A stretch of DNA of 45,685 nt from Halieaceae bacterium (GTDB taxonomy: Bacteria > Pseudomonadota > Gammaproteobacteria > Pseudomonadales > Halieaceae). A program made the position numbers and the translations under genes. Every line of letters starts with the position of its first letter. Within the stretch, counting starts at the first letter, position 1. The stretch is taken from assembly GCA_902518075.1 (NCBI GenBank), contig CABYEX010000008.1, positions 1-45,685 of the forward strand. The letters run 5' to 3'. Positions 35,378 through 44,823 of the stretch are shown here, one piece after another. The notes beneath the pieces were generated by a model. It was given only the letters and a program-made list of their open reading frames with translations. It made no database searches and was not told the DNA's origin.

Positions 35378-35399
35378 GTCGCCTTTGGGGATAGGCGAC
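35378..35399. promoter_or_regulatory. inverted repeat between the cyclase and crp-like genes
   Basis: GTCGCCT (35378-35384) and AGGCGAC (35393-35399) form a perfect 7-base inverted repeat with an 8-base spacer. It overlaps the ribosome site of the cyclase gene, so a bound protein or folded mRNA could block cyclase expression. The divergent gap is only 80 bases. A candidate -10 (TAGTAT, near 35415) faces the crp-like gene. Confidence 0.45.
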
Positions 35400-35456
35400 A
35401 CGCGGTTCATGGGGTAGTATCGCACCAACTTGGGGAGAAAATGAGGCACACCACTT

Positions 35457-36104
35457 ATGCTAGATCAAGTGGAAATATTTCACGGCCTGTCGGACGAAGA
35501 GCTGAAGGCCCTGGAGGGCAGCAGCACTACCCGGGCATTCCCCAAGAACACCGTCGTGATTCACGAAAACGACCCCGCCGATTCACTATTTGTCATCGAA
35601 TCAGGCAAGGTCAAGGTCTACTGCAGCGACAAAAATGGCAAGGAATTCATTATGAATACTCTAGGGCCGGGAGACTACTTTGGTGAATTGGCACTGCTTG
35701 ATGACTCGACTCGCTCCGCGTCGGTGCGCACAGTCGAAAAGTCTGAATTCCGGATCGTGATGAAAGAGGATTTTTCTGGCGTGCTGAAGGATCATCCGGG
35801 CATCACCCAGCAGTTGATCAGCAATCTTGCCGGCCGCGTGCGCAAGCTTACAGCAGATGTCAAAAGTCTAGCGTTGCAGGATGTCTATGGTCGCGTTGCC
35901 AATGTGCTGATGGATTTGGCGGAAGAGCGTGGTGACGGGACGTTGTTCATTCCAGAGAAATTGACACAGCAGGATATTGCCGACCGTGTTGGCGCCTCGC
36001 GGGAGATGGTAGCGCGTATTCTGAAGGATCTGACGATCGGCGAGTATATTCGCTTCGAAGGTCGCCACATCGTGATTAACACCCGGTTGCCCGCGAAGTA
36101 TTGA
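35457..36104 (+). CDS. Crp/Fnr-family cyclic-nucleotide-responsive transcription regulator
   Basis: 215 residues. The N-terminal cNMP-binding barrel has the phosphate-binding cassette YFGELALLDDSTRSASV, with Glu77, Arg86 and Ser87 at the cAMP-contact positions of E. coli Crp (E72, R82, S83). It lacks the N-terminal cysteines of Fnr. The C-terminal winged helix has TQQDIADRVGASREMVARIL; the Arg-Glu-x-x-x-Arg recognition pattern is that of Crp, which suggests a TGTGA-type half-site. The start is the ATG at 35457 with a weak ribosome site, because an in-frame stop at 35442 precedes it. A stronger GGGGAG lies before an out-of-frame ATG at 35441, whose frame overlaps. It is divergent from the cyclase operon. 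Confidence 0.92.
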   Translation: MLDQVEIFHGLSDEELKALEGSSTTRAFPKNTVVIHENDPADSLFVIESGKVKVYCSDKNGKEFIMNTLGPGDYFGELALLDDSTRSASVRTVEKSEFRIVMKEDFSGVLKDHPGITQQLISNLAGRVRKLTADVKSLALQDVYGRVANVLMDLAEERGDGTLFIPEKLTQQDIADRVGASREMVARILKDLTIGEYIRFEGRHIVINTRLPAKY

Positions 36105-37463
36105 TCAGCCTTGGGGGTGCCCCGTTACGGTAGTTGCGAGCTCTCCTGACCCCAATTTCACGCGGAGCGCATCGCCAGTTTTTGCCTGCTTTGCCCGCCT
36201 AATTACCGCCCCATTCTCGCCCGTAACAATCGCATAGCCTCTACTCAAGGTCTGCTCGGGACCCAATGATGCCAGCAGCTTTTGCTGATGTGCCACTTTT
36301 GCGTGTATGTCTCGAAGCCGTTTCTGGATGCGTTGCTGCAGCTGTTGTTTGAGTTGTTGGGCTTGCAACTGATGTCGCGCCAACCGCTGTCGCGGGTGTT
36401 GCGTGGCCAGACGGGTAAGCAATTGTCGTACTTCAGATTTCCGGTAACCGATGTGGCGTTCGGTAGCGCGCTGCAGGTTGGTGACGAGGCTCGTCAAGCT
36501 GTTGCGCTGTCGGCTCAGTGCGTGGCCGGGATGACGTATTCGCTTGCCCAGTGATGTCAGTTGCTCGTTCAGGCGCTTGAATCGTCGTTGCAGCGACCGG
36601 CCAAGTGCGTCCCGCAGGTTGTCGAGGTGCAGGAGCAGTTCGTTCTGATCTGTCGAGATTAACTCGGCCGCTGCAGAGGGTGTTGCGGCACGAGCGTCAG
36701 CCACCAAATCCGCAATACTGAAATCGATTTCATGGCCGACAGCAGAGACTGTAGGGACTGTCGCCTTGAAAAGTGCGCGTGCGACCACCTCTTCGTTGAA
36801 AGCGTACAAATCCTCGAGCGAACCGCCACCCCGACCGACGATCAAGACATCAAGGGGCAGCTCGCCGCAATTGGCTAGGTGATCCGCCTGATGGATGGCG
36901 GCGGCAATCTGCTCGGCGGCGCCGTCCCCCTGCACCGGGACGGGGAAGACGTAGACGCGGGTGTGGGGGCTGCGCCGCTCGAGCACCGTGAGAATATCCT
37001 GCAACGCGGCACCGGTAGCCGACGTGATGATCCCCACACTAGCTGCGTCATCGGGTATTGGCCTCTTTTTGTCTGCTGCGAATAGGCCTTCGTCCGAGAG
37101 CTGTTTTTTGAGACGTTCAAAAGCCAGTTGTAGGGCGCCTGCGCCCGCGGGCTCGAGATGCTCACAAATTAGCTGAAACTCGCCGCGGCCCTCATACAAC
37201 GAGACCTTTGCCCGAATCCGCACCGAATCACCCTGATTGGGACGGATTTTGACGCGACTGTTGGCGCGCCGAAACATGGCGCAGCGCACATGCGCGTCAG
37301 CGTCTTTCAGTGAGAAGTACCAGTGGCCGGAGCTCGCAGCCGTGAAATTACCGATCTCGCCCTCTACCCATACCCAGTCGAAATGACTCTCCAGCAGGCG
37401 CTTTGCCTCGCGGTTCAGGTCACTGACCGACAGTGAGGGCGGGCTATGTGATTCATAAGACAT
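36105..37463 (-). CDS. xseA: exodeoxyribonuclease VII large subunit
   Basis: 452 residues from the ATG at 37463; a TTG at 37469 is in frame. XseA with XseB degrades single-stranded DNA from both ends. The OB-fold domain opens with [20 protein letters not shown] and [20 protein letters not shown]; the catalytic part has [59 protein letters not shown] and [19 protein letters not shown] long Gln/Arg-rich helical region (about 270-400) is the coiled-coil that binds XseB, and [15 protein letters not shown] is near the end. It is divergent from guaB and its end lies next to the crp-like gene. xseB is not in the window. Confidence 0.97.
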   Translation of the reverse strand: MSYESHSPPSLSVSDLNREAKRLLESHFDWVWVEGEIGNFTAASSGHWYFSLKDADAHVRCAMFRRANSRVKIRPNQGDSVRIRAKVSLYEGRGEFQLICEHLEPAGAGALQLAFERLKKQLSDEGLFAADKKRPIPDDAASVGIITSATGAALQDILTVLERRSPHTRVYVFPVPVQGDGAAEQIAAAIHQADHLANCGELPLDVLIVGRGGGSLEDLYAFNEEVVARALFKATVPTVSAVGHEIDFSIADLVADARAATPSAAAELISTDQNELLLHLDNLRDALGRSLQRRFKRLNEQLTSLGKRIRHPGHALSRQRNSLTSLVTNLQRATERHIGYRKSEVRQLLTRLATQHPRQRLARHQLQAQQLKQQLQQRIQKRLRDIHAKVAHQQKLLASLGPEQTLSRGYAIVTGENGAVIRRAKQAKTGDALRVKLGSGELATTVTGHPQG

Positions 37464-37511
37464 GCGCAACTAAAGCTGACTCTCGCTGGGTTGGGAGGGG
37501 CTTTGGACAGC

Positions 37512-37547
37512 GCCGACATTGTCGGCTTACAGGCCCGTCTGTATACT
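37512..37547 (+). promoter_or_regulatory. guaB promoter with palindromic operator candidate
   Basis: TTGTCG (37519-37524) and TATACT (37542-37547) are exactly 17 bases apart. The -35 box lies inside a perfect 15-base palindrome GCCGACATTGTCGGC (37512-37526). It is unlike the PurR consensus. Repression of guaBA by a dyad binding here is a reasonable inference. Confidence 0.65.
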
Positions 37548-37607
37548 AGCGCGTTTGGGGAAACCCGATACGGCATATTGCTGTCTATTGGGCAACACGA
37601 GGCCAAC

Positions 37608-39077
37608 ATGCTCCGAATTGCACACGAAGGGCTCACTTTCGACGATGTGCTCCTCCTGCCCGGCTATTCCGAGATCACCGCCAAGGATGTCTCGCTGGTC
37701 ACGCGCCTGACGCGCAATATTCCGCTCAATGTTCCACTGGTATCTGCGGCGATGGATACGGTCACCGAGGCGCGTCTGGCCATTGCGTTGGCCCAGGAAG
37801 GCGGCATCGGCATCATCCACAAGAACATGACCGTCCAAGACCAGGCCGAGGAAGTGCGCCGGGTCAAGAAATTTGAGAGCGGGGTGGTCAAGAACCCCAT
37901 CACCATTGAGAGCACCGCGAGCATTGCACAGCTGATCGAGCTCACCCGCGCCAACGGCATTTCCGGCGTGCCGGTGATGGAGTCCGGCAACCTCGTTGGC
38001 ATTGTGACGCGCCGGGATATCCGCTTCGAGACAGACACCGAACAGCCGGTTTCCGCGATCATGACCAAAAAGAAAAAACTGGTGACGGTGAAAGAGGGTG
38101 CGCCGCTTGAAGAGGTGCAGAGCCTGCTGCACGAGCATCGTATCGAAAAAATTCTCGTCGTGGACGACGGCTTCGGTCTTAAAGGCCTCATCACCGTGAA
38201 AGACTTCGACAAAGCGGAATCTTTCCCCCACGCATGTAAAGACGGCTTCGGGCAACTGCGGGTCGGCGCTTCTGTGGGTACCAGTCCTGACACCGATGAG
38301 CGGGTGGAGGCATTGATTCGCGCCGGGGTCGATGTCCTGGTGGTAGATACCGCCCATGGCCACTCAAAAAATGTGCTGGATCGGGTGAGCATGATTAAGG
38401 CCGCCTATCCCGATGTTGACGTGATAGGCGGCAATATCGCTACAGCCGAGGCCGCCGCGGCGCTACGAGACGTAGGAGCCGATGCCGTGAAAGTGGGTAT
38501 CGGTCCCGGCTCGATCTGCACAACGCGCATCGTGACTGGGGTGGGTGTACCCCAGATCTCCGCTATTGCGGCGGTGTCCGAGGCACTCGCCGATTCGGGT
38601 GTGCCCGTCATTGCAGACGGTGGTATTCGTTTCTCCGGTGATCTGGCCAAGGCCCTGGCAGCGGGTGCCGATTCAGTGATGATGGGAGGCATGTTTGCGG
38701 GCACTGAAGAAGCACCGGGAGAAGTGGAGCTGTATCAGGGACGGACCTACAAGTCCTATCGGGGAATGGGGTCCATTGGTGCCATGGCACAAAGCCAGGG
38801 CTCATCCGACCGGTATTTCCAAGACTCGAGTGTGGGGGCTGAAAAGCTCGTGCCAGAGGGCATTGAGGGCAGGGTCCCCTACAAAGGACCGGTGTCTGCC
38901 ATCGTTCATCAGTTGATGGGCGGAGTGCGCTCCGCGATGGGCTATGCGGGATGCGCCACGATGAGCGCAATGCGCACCGAGCCACAGTTTGTGCGCGTGA
39001 CGTCTGCCGGAATGTCTGAATCCCACGTTCACGATGTATCGATTACCAAGGAAGCGCCCAATTACCCAGTTCGGTAA
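37608..39077 (+). CDS. guaB: inosine-5'-monophosphate dehydrogenase
   Basis: 489 residues from the ATG at 37608 (GAGG five bases upstream), matching normal GuaB; the frame runs upstream to 37491 but that part covers the promoter. The enzyme oxidises IMP to XMP, the committed step to GMP. Landmarks: [20 protein letters not shown], the tandem CBS domains ([38 protein letters not shown]), [18 protein letters not shown] with the catalytic Cys, [35 protein letters not shown] and [13 protein letters not shown] domains let purine nucleotides regulate it. guaA follows 48 bases later. Confidence 0.98.
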   Translation: MLRIAHEGLTFDDVLLLPGYSEITAKDVSLVTRLTRNIPLNVPLVSAAMDTVTEARLAIALAQEGGIGIIHKNMTVQDQAEEVRRVKKFESGVVKNPITIESTASIAQLIELTRANGISGVPVMESGNLVGIVTRRDIRFETDTEQPVSAIMTKKKKLVTVKEGAPLEEVQSLLHEHRIEKILVVDDGFGLKGLITVKDFDKAESFPHACKDGFGQLRVGASVGTSPDTDERVEALIRAGVDVLVVDTAHGHSKNVLDRVSMIKAAYPDVDVIGGNIATAEAAAALRDVGADAVKVGIGPGSICTTRIVTGVGVPQISAIAAVSEALADSGVPVIADGGIRFSGDLAKALAAGADSVMMGGMFAGTEEAPGEVELYQGRTYKSYRGMGSIGAMAQSQGSSDRYFQDSSVGAEKLVPEGIEGRVPYKGPVSAIVHQLMGGVRSAMGYAGCATMSAMRTEPQFVRVTSAGMSESHVHDVSITKEAPNYPVR

Positions 39078-39125
39078 CACCTCCATTCATTGCTGGCACT
39101 CAGAACGGTGTGCGGAGTCTAGAGC

Positions 39126-40703
39126 GTGACACAGGATATTCATCGTCATCGTCTGCTGATCCTTGACTTTGGTTCCCAATACACGCAGCTGATTGCACGC
39201 CGTATCCGCGAGGTCGGGGTCTACTGCGAGATTATTCCTTGGGATTCCCTCGATAACGAGATCGAGTCGTTTGCGCCCAACGGGATCATCCTGTCCGGCG
39301 GTCCGGAATCCGTCACCGCATCCGATTCTCCTCGAGCCCCTGAGGTGGTTTTCAATCTTGATGTGCCCATCCTCGGAATTTGCTATGGCATGCAAACCAT
39401 GGCCGCGCAACTGGGCGGAGCCGTAGAGGGCTCGGACACCTCAGAGTTCGGCTATGCACAGATTCGGCGCACCGCTGACGGGGGCCTTTTTGCCGAGCTG
39501 GCCGACGGCACCGATGACAATGGGCAGCAGTTGTTAGACGTTTGGATGAGCCACGGTGACAAAGTGTCCCAGCTCCCTCCGGACTTTGAGCTGATTGCCG
39601 AAACCGATAGCTGCCCTATCGCCGGTATGGCGCATCGCGACAAACCTTGGTTTGGCATTCAGTTCCATCCTGAGGTTACCCATACCTTGAAAGGCGAGGA
39701 AATTTTCCGCCACTTCGTGTTGTCGATTTGCGGCTGCGATGCCTTATGGACCCCGGCCAACATTGTCGAGGACGCCATCGCTCGGGTGCGCGAGCAGGTG
39801 GGCGATGGCAAGGTGCTGCTTGGGCTGTCCGGTGGTGTCGATTCCTCGGTGGTTGCGGCGCTTCTACACCGCGCGATTGGCGATCAGCTCACTTGTGTGT
39901 TTGTCGATAACGGCCTGCTGCGCCTCAATGAGGGCGATCAGGTGATGGAGATGTTCGCCCAGAACATGGGCGTGAAGGTCATTCGTGCCGATGCTGAGGA
40001 CCGCTTTCTGTCAAAGCTTCTAGGCATCGAGGATCCTGAGGCCAAGCGCAAGATCATCGGCAACACGTTTATCGATGTCTTCGATGAGGAGGCCGCAAAA
40101 ATCGAAGGGGTGAAGTGGCTGGCCCAGGGTACGATCTATCCCGATGTCATTGAGTCAGCCGGCGCTAAAACCGGCAAGGCCCACGTGATCAAATCCCATC
40201 ACAACGTCGGCGGTTTGCCCGAGGACATGGCGCTTGAACTGGTCGAGCCGCTAAGAGAGCTTTTCAAAGACGAGGTGCGGCGTATTGGCTTAGAGTTGGG
40301 GCTGCCGCGTGATATGGTGTTGCGCCATCCCTTCCCGGGACCGGGTCTGGGCGTGCGTATTCTCGGTGAAGTGAAAAAGGAGTATGCCGATCTGCTAAGG
40401 GGCGCCGACGCCATTTTTATTGAAGAGCTGCGTAACGCTGGCTGGTATAACCAAACTAGTCAGGCGTTCGCGGTTTTCCTGCCGGTGAAATCGGTCGGTG
40501 TGGTGGGGGATGGTCGACGCTACGAGTGGGTGATCGCTATTCGTGCTGTGCAGACAATTGACTTCATGACCGCCCGCTGGGCGCACTTACCCTATGAGCT
40601 CATGGAGACCGTCTCGAACCGCATCATCAACGAGATCTCTGGCATTTCTCGCGTGACCTATGATATTTCCGGCAAGCCGCCCGCCACGATTGAGTGGGAA
40701 TAG
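39126..40703 (+). CDS. guaA: GMP synthase (glutamine-hydrolysing)
   Basis: 525 residues from a GTG eight bases after GGAG. It amidates XMP to GMP. The class I amidotransferase half has [31 protein letters not shown], the nucleophile in [12 protein letters not shown] and the His-x-Glu of [11 protein letters not shown]. The synthetase half has the PP-loop [51 protein letters not shown] and [17 protein letters not shown], then the dimerisation end [19 protein letters not shown]. Paired with guaB as an operon. Confidence 0.99.
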   Translation: MTQDIHRHRLLILDFGSQYTQLIARRIREVGVYCEIIPWDSLDNEIESFAPNGIILSGGPESVTASDSPRAPEVVFNLDVPILGICYGMQTMAAQLGGAVEGSDTSEFGYAQIRRTADGGLFAELADGTDDNGQQLLDVWMSHGDKVSQLPPDFELIAETDSCPIAGMAHRDKPWFGIQFHPEVTHTLKGEEIFRHFVLSICGCDALWTPANIVEDAIARVREQVGDGKVLLGLSGGVDSSVVAALLHRAIGDQLTCVFVDNGLLRLNEGDQVMEMFAQNMGVKVIRADAEDRFLSKLLGIEDPEAKRKIIGNTFIDVFDEEAAKIEGVKWLAQGTIYPDVIESAGAKTGKAHVIKSHHNVGGLPEDMALELVEPLRELFKDEVRRIGLELGLPRDMVLRHPFPGPGLGVRILGEVKKEYADLLRGADAIFIEELRNAGWYNQTSQAFAVFLPVKSVGVVGDGRRYEWVIAIRAVQTIDFMTARWAHLPYELMETVSNRIINEISGISRVTYDISGKPPATIEWE

Positions 40704-40728
40704 TCATTCGCGTTCCTTATGGTGGATC

Positions 40729-41229
40729 ATGGGTTATCGATCAAAGCGTCAATTCATACCTAAGGAATTTGTTGTTCCAAGCGAGCTGTCGACGGCGAAT
40801 TTTAGGCTGCGCATGCTGTCGGTCGATGACGCAGAGAAAGACTTTGAGGCGGTGACCTCAAGCGCTGTGCGACTCAGCAAAGTATGGCCAGACAGTGGTT
40901 GGCCGGCTGGACTAACCCTCAGACAGAATCTCATCGATCTGGGATGGCACGAAAAAGAGTTCCAGAACCGAACTTCATTTGCCTACACGATGATGGCGCC
41001 TGACGAATCTCAGGTGCTTGGCTGCGTTTACTTTTACCCGACTGACAAAGCCGAATACGACGCCGAAGTGTTCTTATGGGTGCGGGAAAGCGAAGTTACG
41101 AACGAACTTGACGAGGAGCTTTTCGAGGTCGTACAACGCTGGCTAGCGTCGGACTGGCCCTTTGAAAACCCTGCGTATCCGGGCAGAACCATCAGCTGGG
41201 AGCACTGGGACGCACTGCCCATCAAATAA
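40729..41229 (+). CDS. GNAT-fold-like protein
   Basis: 166 residues from an ATG with GGTGG three bases upstream; the frame is open to 40660, which lies within guaA and is unlikely to be used. The arrangement (FRLRMLSVDDAEKDFEAVTS at the start, SFAYTMMAPDESQVLGCVYF, YPTDKAEYDAEVFLWVRESE, and a final WPFENPAYPGRTISWEHW) resembles N-acetyltransferases: N-terminal strand and helix, a beta bulge (VLGCVYFYP), then a Trp-rich C-terminus. The acetyl-CoA-binding Q/R-x-x-G-x-G/A loop is not evident, so activity is uncertain. It lies 25 bases after guaA and converges with the carotenoid-oxygenase gene. Confidence 0.7.
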   Translation: MGYRSKRQFIPKEFVVPSELSTANFRLRMLSVDDAEKDFEAVTSSAVRLSKVWPDSGWPAGLTLRQNLIDLGWHEKEFQNRTSFAYTMMAPDESQVLGCVYFYPTDKAEYDAEVFLWVRESEVTNELDEELFEVVQRWLASDWPFENPAYPGRTISWEHWDALPIK

Positions 41230-41289
41230 ATTTGCTTTTACCTCGACTCCAGTCGTGCACATTACTGCTTCTCATCGAAAAGGCGCTTA

Positions 41290-42702
41290 CTAAGCCCCCA
41301 CCCAACCTGCATGAAAGCCGTAGGGCACTCTAAATGGCATGATTATCCTGGCGACAGGCCCTGCGGTGATATCTTGCGCATCGATAATCTGGCATTCACT
41401 CTGGTTTTCGGCCTCGTCATGGACGAAACACACTAGGTAACCGTCGTCCTCTGAGACACTGCCGATCTTGGGCGCAAAAACCGCCTCACCGCCATGGCGG
41501 TTGGGCCCGTAAAGACACTCGCTGGTGACGCCCGACTCGTTGTCGAACTTCATTACACCGTCGAAGGTGAAGGCGCGCTCGGTATTGAAGACGCCGGCGT
41601 AGACATACCGTGTTTTGTGGCAAGCGTAGTCATCGTTGACCCGTGTGAAGTCACAGGGCGTCCCACTCAGCGCGCCTTCGTTAACGTCACCGGTCACCAA
41701 GTTAATGCGCCACTCATATAGCCGGCCCTGGTTCTCTTGAAGGTTGTTGCCCTCGGAGGTGCCGGCGCCGGCGATATCAGCTGTGTTAGATCTTGAGGCT
41801 TGCAGCACCACCTCGTCACCGTCATCCCATGCATTCGCAGTGTGGATGACAACGCCCGTTTCGACATCAAACCACCGCACATCCTCATCGCAGCCATAGC
41901 GCGGCATGACACCGACGCGAGATCCATATTGCGGTTCAAAGTCGACGGCCGGCCCCCCGGCTATCGCGCGTCCAACGTCCAATGTGATCGGGAAATCGAG
42001 AAACACGGTGTATTTTTCTGTCGCGGCGAAATCGTGCATGAAGATGGACCGCGGGATCGTAATAGGGGAGGTGTGCACCAGATCGCCGTGTTGGTTGATC
42101 ACCGAATAGCTCACGAAAGGCGCTTGAAAGGAGTAGCCGTAGGCAATCATTTCCCCGCTTTTTTTATCGATCTTAGGGTGAGCAGTGAAGGGATGGGTGA
42201 GCTTGCCGTCGAAATCGGTCGGACCTTTCGTGTCCAGATCGGGCAGGCCGATAACCGTCGGTTGAGAGGGCTCGTGTAAGGCATACAGCGTGTTGTTGTG
42301 GTACGCGAAAGCAGTATTCGCGAGGTTCTTTGAATTCGGAGCGCCCTCAGGAATTCGTGAAGGCGTGGGATCCATGAGGGATTTCATGCCTTTGTAAACC
42401 CAGTCACCGCGCTCTTGCTCTAGTTTGAAGCCCTCATTTTGGATGAAGCGGTTTCGGTAGCGGGCCTTACCGTCACGGAACTCGATAGCATGAATCATGC
42501 CGTCGCCGTCAAAGGTGTGATACGCCTCTTCGCTGAACACATGCACGGGGTTCGGTCCCACGCGAAGAAAGTGACCCTGTAGGTCGGTCGGTATGTTGCC
42601 GATCACCTTCATATCCTCGGTATCGCGTTCCTCGTGTACCGGACTGAAGTTGCCGTCGAGGAAAAAATTAGAGGAGGGCGCACCTGCTGTGATGGCTGTC
42701 AT
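41290..42702 (-). CDS. carotenoid cleavage oxygenase (RPE65/lignostilbene dioxygenase family)
   Basis: 470 residues; ATG with AAGGAA seven bases upstream. The four iron-ligand histidines appear in FTAHPKIDKKSGEM, SIFMHDFAATEKYTVF, TGVVIHTANAWDDGDEVVLQ and near the C-terminus in VPYGFHAGWVG. LQGHFLRVGPNPVHVFSEEA then YHTFDGDGMIHAIEFRDGKA is the conserved family opening. These enzymes split carotenoids, apocarotenoids or stilbenes with Fe(II) and O2. Without neighbours in a carotenoid pathway, the substrate (retinal formation versus stilbene cleavage) is open. Cytoplasmic, since there is no signal peptide. It stands alone, opposite to the GNAT gene. Confidence 0.93.
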   Translation of the reverse strand: MTAITAGAPSSNFFLDGNFSPVHEERDTEDMKVIGNIPTDLQGHFLRVGPNPVHVFSEEAYHTFDGDGMIHAIEFRDGKARYRNRFIQNEGFKLEQERGDWVYKGMKSLMDPTPSRIPEGAPNSKNLANTAFAYHNNTLYALHEPSQPTVIGLPDLDTKGPTDFDGKLTHPFTAHPKIDKKSGEMIAYGYSFQAPFVSYSVINQHGDLVHTSPITIPRSIFMHDFAATEKYTVFLDFPITLDVGRAIAGGPAVDFEPQYGSRVGVMPRYGCDEDVRWFDVETGVVIHTANAWDDGDEVVLQASRSNTADIAGAGTSEGNNLQENQGRLYEWRINLVTGDVNEGALSGTPCDFTRVNDDYACHKTRYVYAGVFNTERAFTFDGVMKFDNESGVTSECLYGPNRHGGEAVFAPKIGSVSEDDGYLVCFVHDEAENQSECQIIDAQDITAGPVARIIMPFRVPYGFHAGWVGA

Positions 42703-42886
42703 GCTGGGTTTTCCTTATTTTGGATTGCGGTTTGAAGTTGCAATAGGTCCGGGTGGATTCAGTATATCTTCAAATGGTCACTGGCTTGATATTGTCCTGC
42801 GTTGTTGTGTGGCCGGATGGCCAGACTTTGCGGAACCGCGATATGGTTAGAATTCAAGTCTTAACTGACACGAATCGAGCATAAGA

Positions 42887-43399
42887 ATGAGCGCCAAGCA
42901 AAATCTATTTGCCATATGCCTTGTAGTTTTTATCTTCCACGCTTTTCCGCACTGGTTGGCAGCCCAGTCTCTGGGGAATTTGGCTCAATACCCCCCAGAG
43001 CGCATTGGGCTTACGATCACCACTGCAGAAAACGGGAGTCCGGAATTACAGCCTCAGGAGCTCAACCTGAACTCTGGCCAGTACTACCGCCTCACACTTG
43101 ATTGTCCTGATGTGCGGGATGACCTCACGGGCTGGCGAATCGAAATGACGGAGTTTTTGAACAACGCACATTTGCGCTTAGTTACGGTAGGTGACATCGA
43201 AGTACATCTACAAGGCCTAAGCTTCAACGCCATTGAATGTGACGAGATCGGATCAGCACACATGAGCTTCGTGCCGATCAAGCCCGGTATCTATCCGCTA
43301 TACGTTGGTAACGTGCCGCTCGCCGTCGGTAGACCGATCGGCGAATCAGGAGTGCAGGTGAAAGGCAATTATGTCTTTGGCGAAATTGTCGTCCGTTGA
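42887..43399 (+). CDS. small secreted beta-rich protein of unknown function
   Basis: 170 residues with a signal peptide (LFAICLVVFIFHAFPHWLAA) cut before QSLGN. The mature part is about 145 residues of mostly beta strand: LQPQELNLNSGQYYRLTLDC, TGWRIEMTEFLNNAHLRLVT, and IKPGIYPLYVGNVPLAVGRP. The order (LNSGQYYRL, Cys, then Pro-Gly-x-Tyr-Pro-x-Y) looks like a cupredoxin-fold protein, but typical copper ligands (His-x-x-x-x-Met) are not all evident, so this is a guess. Start ATG has a weak ribosome site. Divergent from the carotenoid-oxygenase gene, with 184 bases between. Confidence 0.65.
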   Translation: MSAKQNLFAICLVVFIFHAFPHWLAAQSLGNLAQYPPERIGLTITTAENGSPELQPQELNLNSGQYYRLTLDCPDVRDDLTGWRIEMTEFLNNAHLRLVTVGDIEVHLQGLSFNAIECDEIGSAHMSFVPIKPGIYPLYVGNVPLAVGRPIGESGVQVKGNYVFGEIVVR

Positions 43400-43725
43400 C
43401 GACTTCAGACTTTAGATCCAGATCGCCTCACAGGTTTAGGTTGGCGTCTGGCTCCGCTCGATGGTGATGGCATCGGGCCGTGCGAAAAGATTTTTTGTGA
43501 ACCTTTTTCATGGGTGAGCAGGTGCAGGACATCATGACCGAGCCTCGCACTAAAAACTAACCCCTGACGTGTCATGGCGTCGCGCCAAGGGTAGAATCGC
43601 GGCTTCAAAACTAACAGTTAGCAAGCCGATGTCTGATTGACTCCTAATGTTGTGCTCCATGAGGTGGAATGAGGTGCTGTAGGTTTGTTCCCTTATTGGT
43701 GTAGAGGCCTAAAAGATCGAGGATT
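43400..43725. other. non-coding stretch before the RND operon
   Basis: I see no gene, tRNA or strong terminator here. A small CTAACAGTTAG palindrome (43611-43621) and a GCCTAAAAGATCGAGG ribosome-site region for the following gene are the only marks. It probably holds the promoter of the efflux operon, which I cannot assign. Confidence 0.5.
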
Positions 43726-44823
43726 ATGAGTAATAACTTTAGAGTCGCTTCAATCTTTGCTGCCTTGGTTCTGTTATGGCTCGTATCGGGACTGTTCTCT
43801 GAGCCAGAGGCTCCAGTGCCGAATCTACTGGATGCGATGGCTTCGATGTCAGATTCGAGTTTGCCCTCCGTGGTAATAGAAGAAATACGCTCTGAATCCA
43901 AAACGAGGAAGCGGGTACTTCGAGGTAAAACAGTTAGTAAACAGACGGCTAGTGTCAGTACCGAAATCTCGGGCATCGTCGTGTCACGGCCGGTAGAGCG
44001 GGGCGCGCGAGTGGTAGAGGGGCAAGTGCTCTGCGAGATCGCCACCGATGACAGAGCGGCCTTGGTCACTGAGGCGCTTGCAACAGTTACGCACGCGGAG
44101 ATTGAATACGACGGCGCGCTGTCGCTGCAAAGTGACAACCTGCTTGCCGAGGCTCAGGTGGCGCAAACCGCCGCCAGGCTCGAATCTGCTAGGGCTATTT
44201 TGCTGCGGAGAAAACTCGATTTGAGTCGCACAAAGGTGACGGCGCCGTTTTCTGGAGTGATTGAGACCCAGCCTTTGGTAGTGGGTGACCTGGCTCGTGT
44301 TGGAGATGTTTGTGCGACATTAATTAACCTCGATCCCATACTGGTCGAGGTTTCTGTGTCGGAGCGCGATGTGGGCGCATTGCGCGTGGGTGGATTCGCA
44401 CACGCTCGCACGAGCACAGGTCAGTATCTGGAAGGCACGATCACTTTCGTTGGCAGTCAATCTGACGACGTTACCCGGACTTATCTGGCTGAGATAACCG
44501 CTCCGAATCCTAACTTTGAAATTAGAGCGGGACTCACAGCGGTGGTAGATCTGCCTGGCGAAGCCGTAATGGCTCATCGTATTTCGCCGTCTCTGTTCAC
44601 ACTCAATGATGCAGGTGCATTGGGTTTGAGAACGATCGATCGAGAAAATCGAGTTGAGTTCCATCCTGTCGCGATCCTTGAAGATTCACCAGGTGGGGCA
44701 TGGGTGACAGGGCTGCCCGAGCGCGCCCGGCTGATCACGGTCGGTCACGAATTCGTAACGGAAGGCCAGATTGTGGACGCTCGAACTGCCGTAGCCGAAG
44801 AGGCTGGGGTGCCAAACCGATGA
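43726..44823 (+). CDS. RND efflux periplasmic adaptor subunit
   Basis: 365 residues. One N-terminal membrane segment (VASIFAALVLLWLVSGLF) precedes a periplasmic adaptor: a lipoyl half (SVSTEISGIVVSRPVERGAR then VEGQVLCEIATDD), a helical hairpin with LAEAQVAQTAARLESARAIL, the second lipoyl half (LSRTKVTAPFSGVIETQPLV, then GDLARVGDVCATLINLD), a beta-barrel domain (VGGFAHARTSTGQYLEGTIT) and the membrane-proximal end. This is the MFP/HlyD-family subunit that joins an RND pump to an outer-membrane channel. The stop overlaps the ATG of the pump gene (ATGA). Confidence 0.93.
   Translation: MSNNFRVASIFAALVLLWLVSGLFSEPEAPVPNLLDAMASMSDSSLPSVVIEEIRSESKTRKRVLRGKTVSKQTASVSTEISGIVVSRPVERGARVVEGQVLCEIATDDRAALVTEALATVTHAEIEYDGALSLQSDNLLAEAQVAQTAARLESARAILLRRKLDLSRTKVTAPFSGVIETQPLVVGDLARVGDVCATLINLDPILVEVSVSERDVGALRVGGFAHARTSTGQYLEGTITFVGSQSDDVTRTYLAEITAPNPNFEIRAGLTAVVDLPGEAVMAHRISPSLFTLNDAGALGLRTIDRENRVEFHPVAILEDSPGGAWVTGLPERARLITVGHEFVTEGQIVDARTAVAEEAGVPNR

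Noticed and set aside
35366..35686. Out-of-frame ORF (106 codons) over the start of the Crp-type gene, with a strong GGGGAG before its internal ATG at 35441
   Set aside because: The encoded sequence is Arg-rich with no family look, while the overlapping frame is a clear Crp protein. It may only affect translation initiation.
37491..37607. N-terminal extension of guaB
   Set aside because: The segment contains the promoter and operator. The ATG at 37608 has a ribosome site and gives the standard GuaB length.
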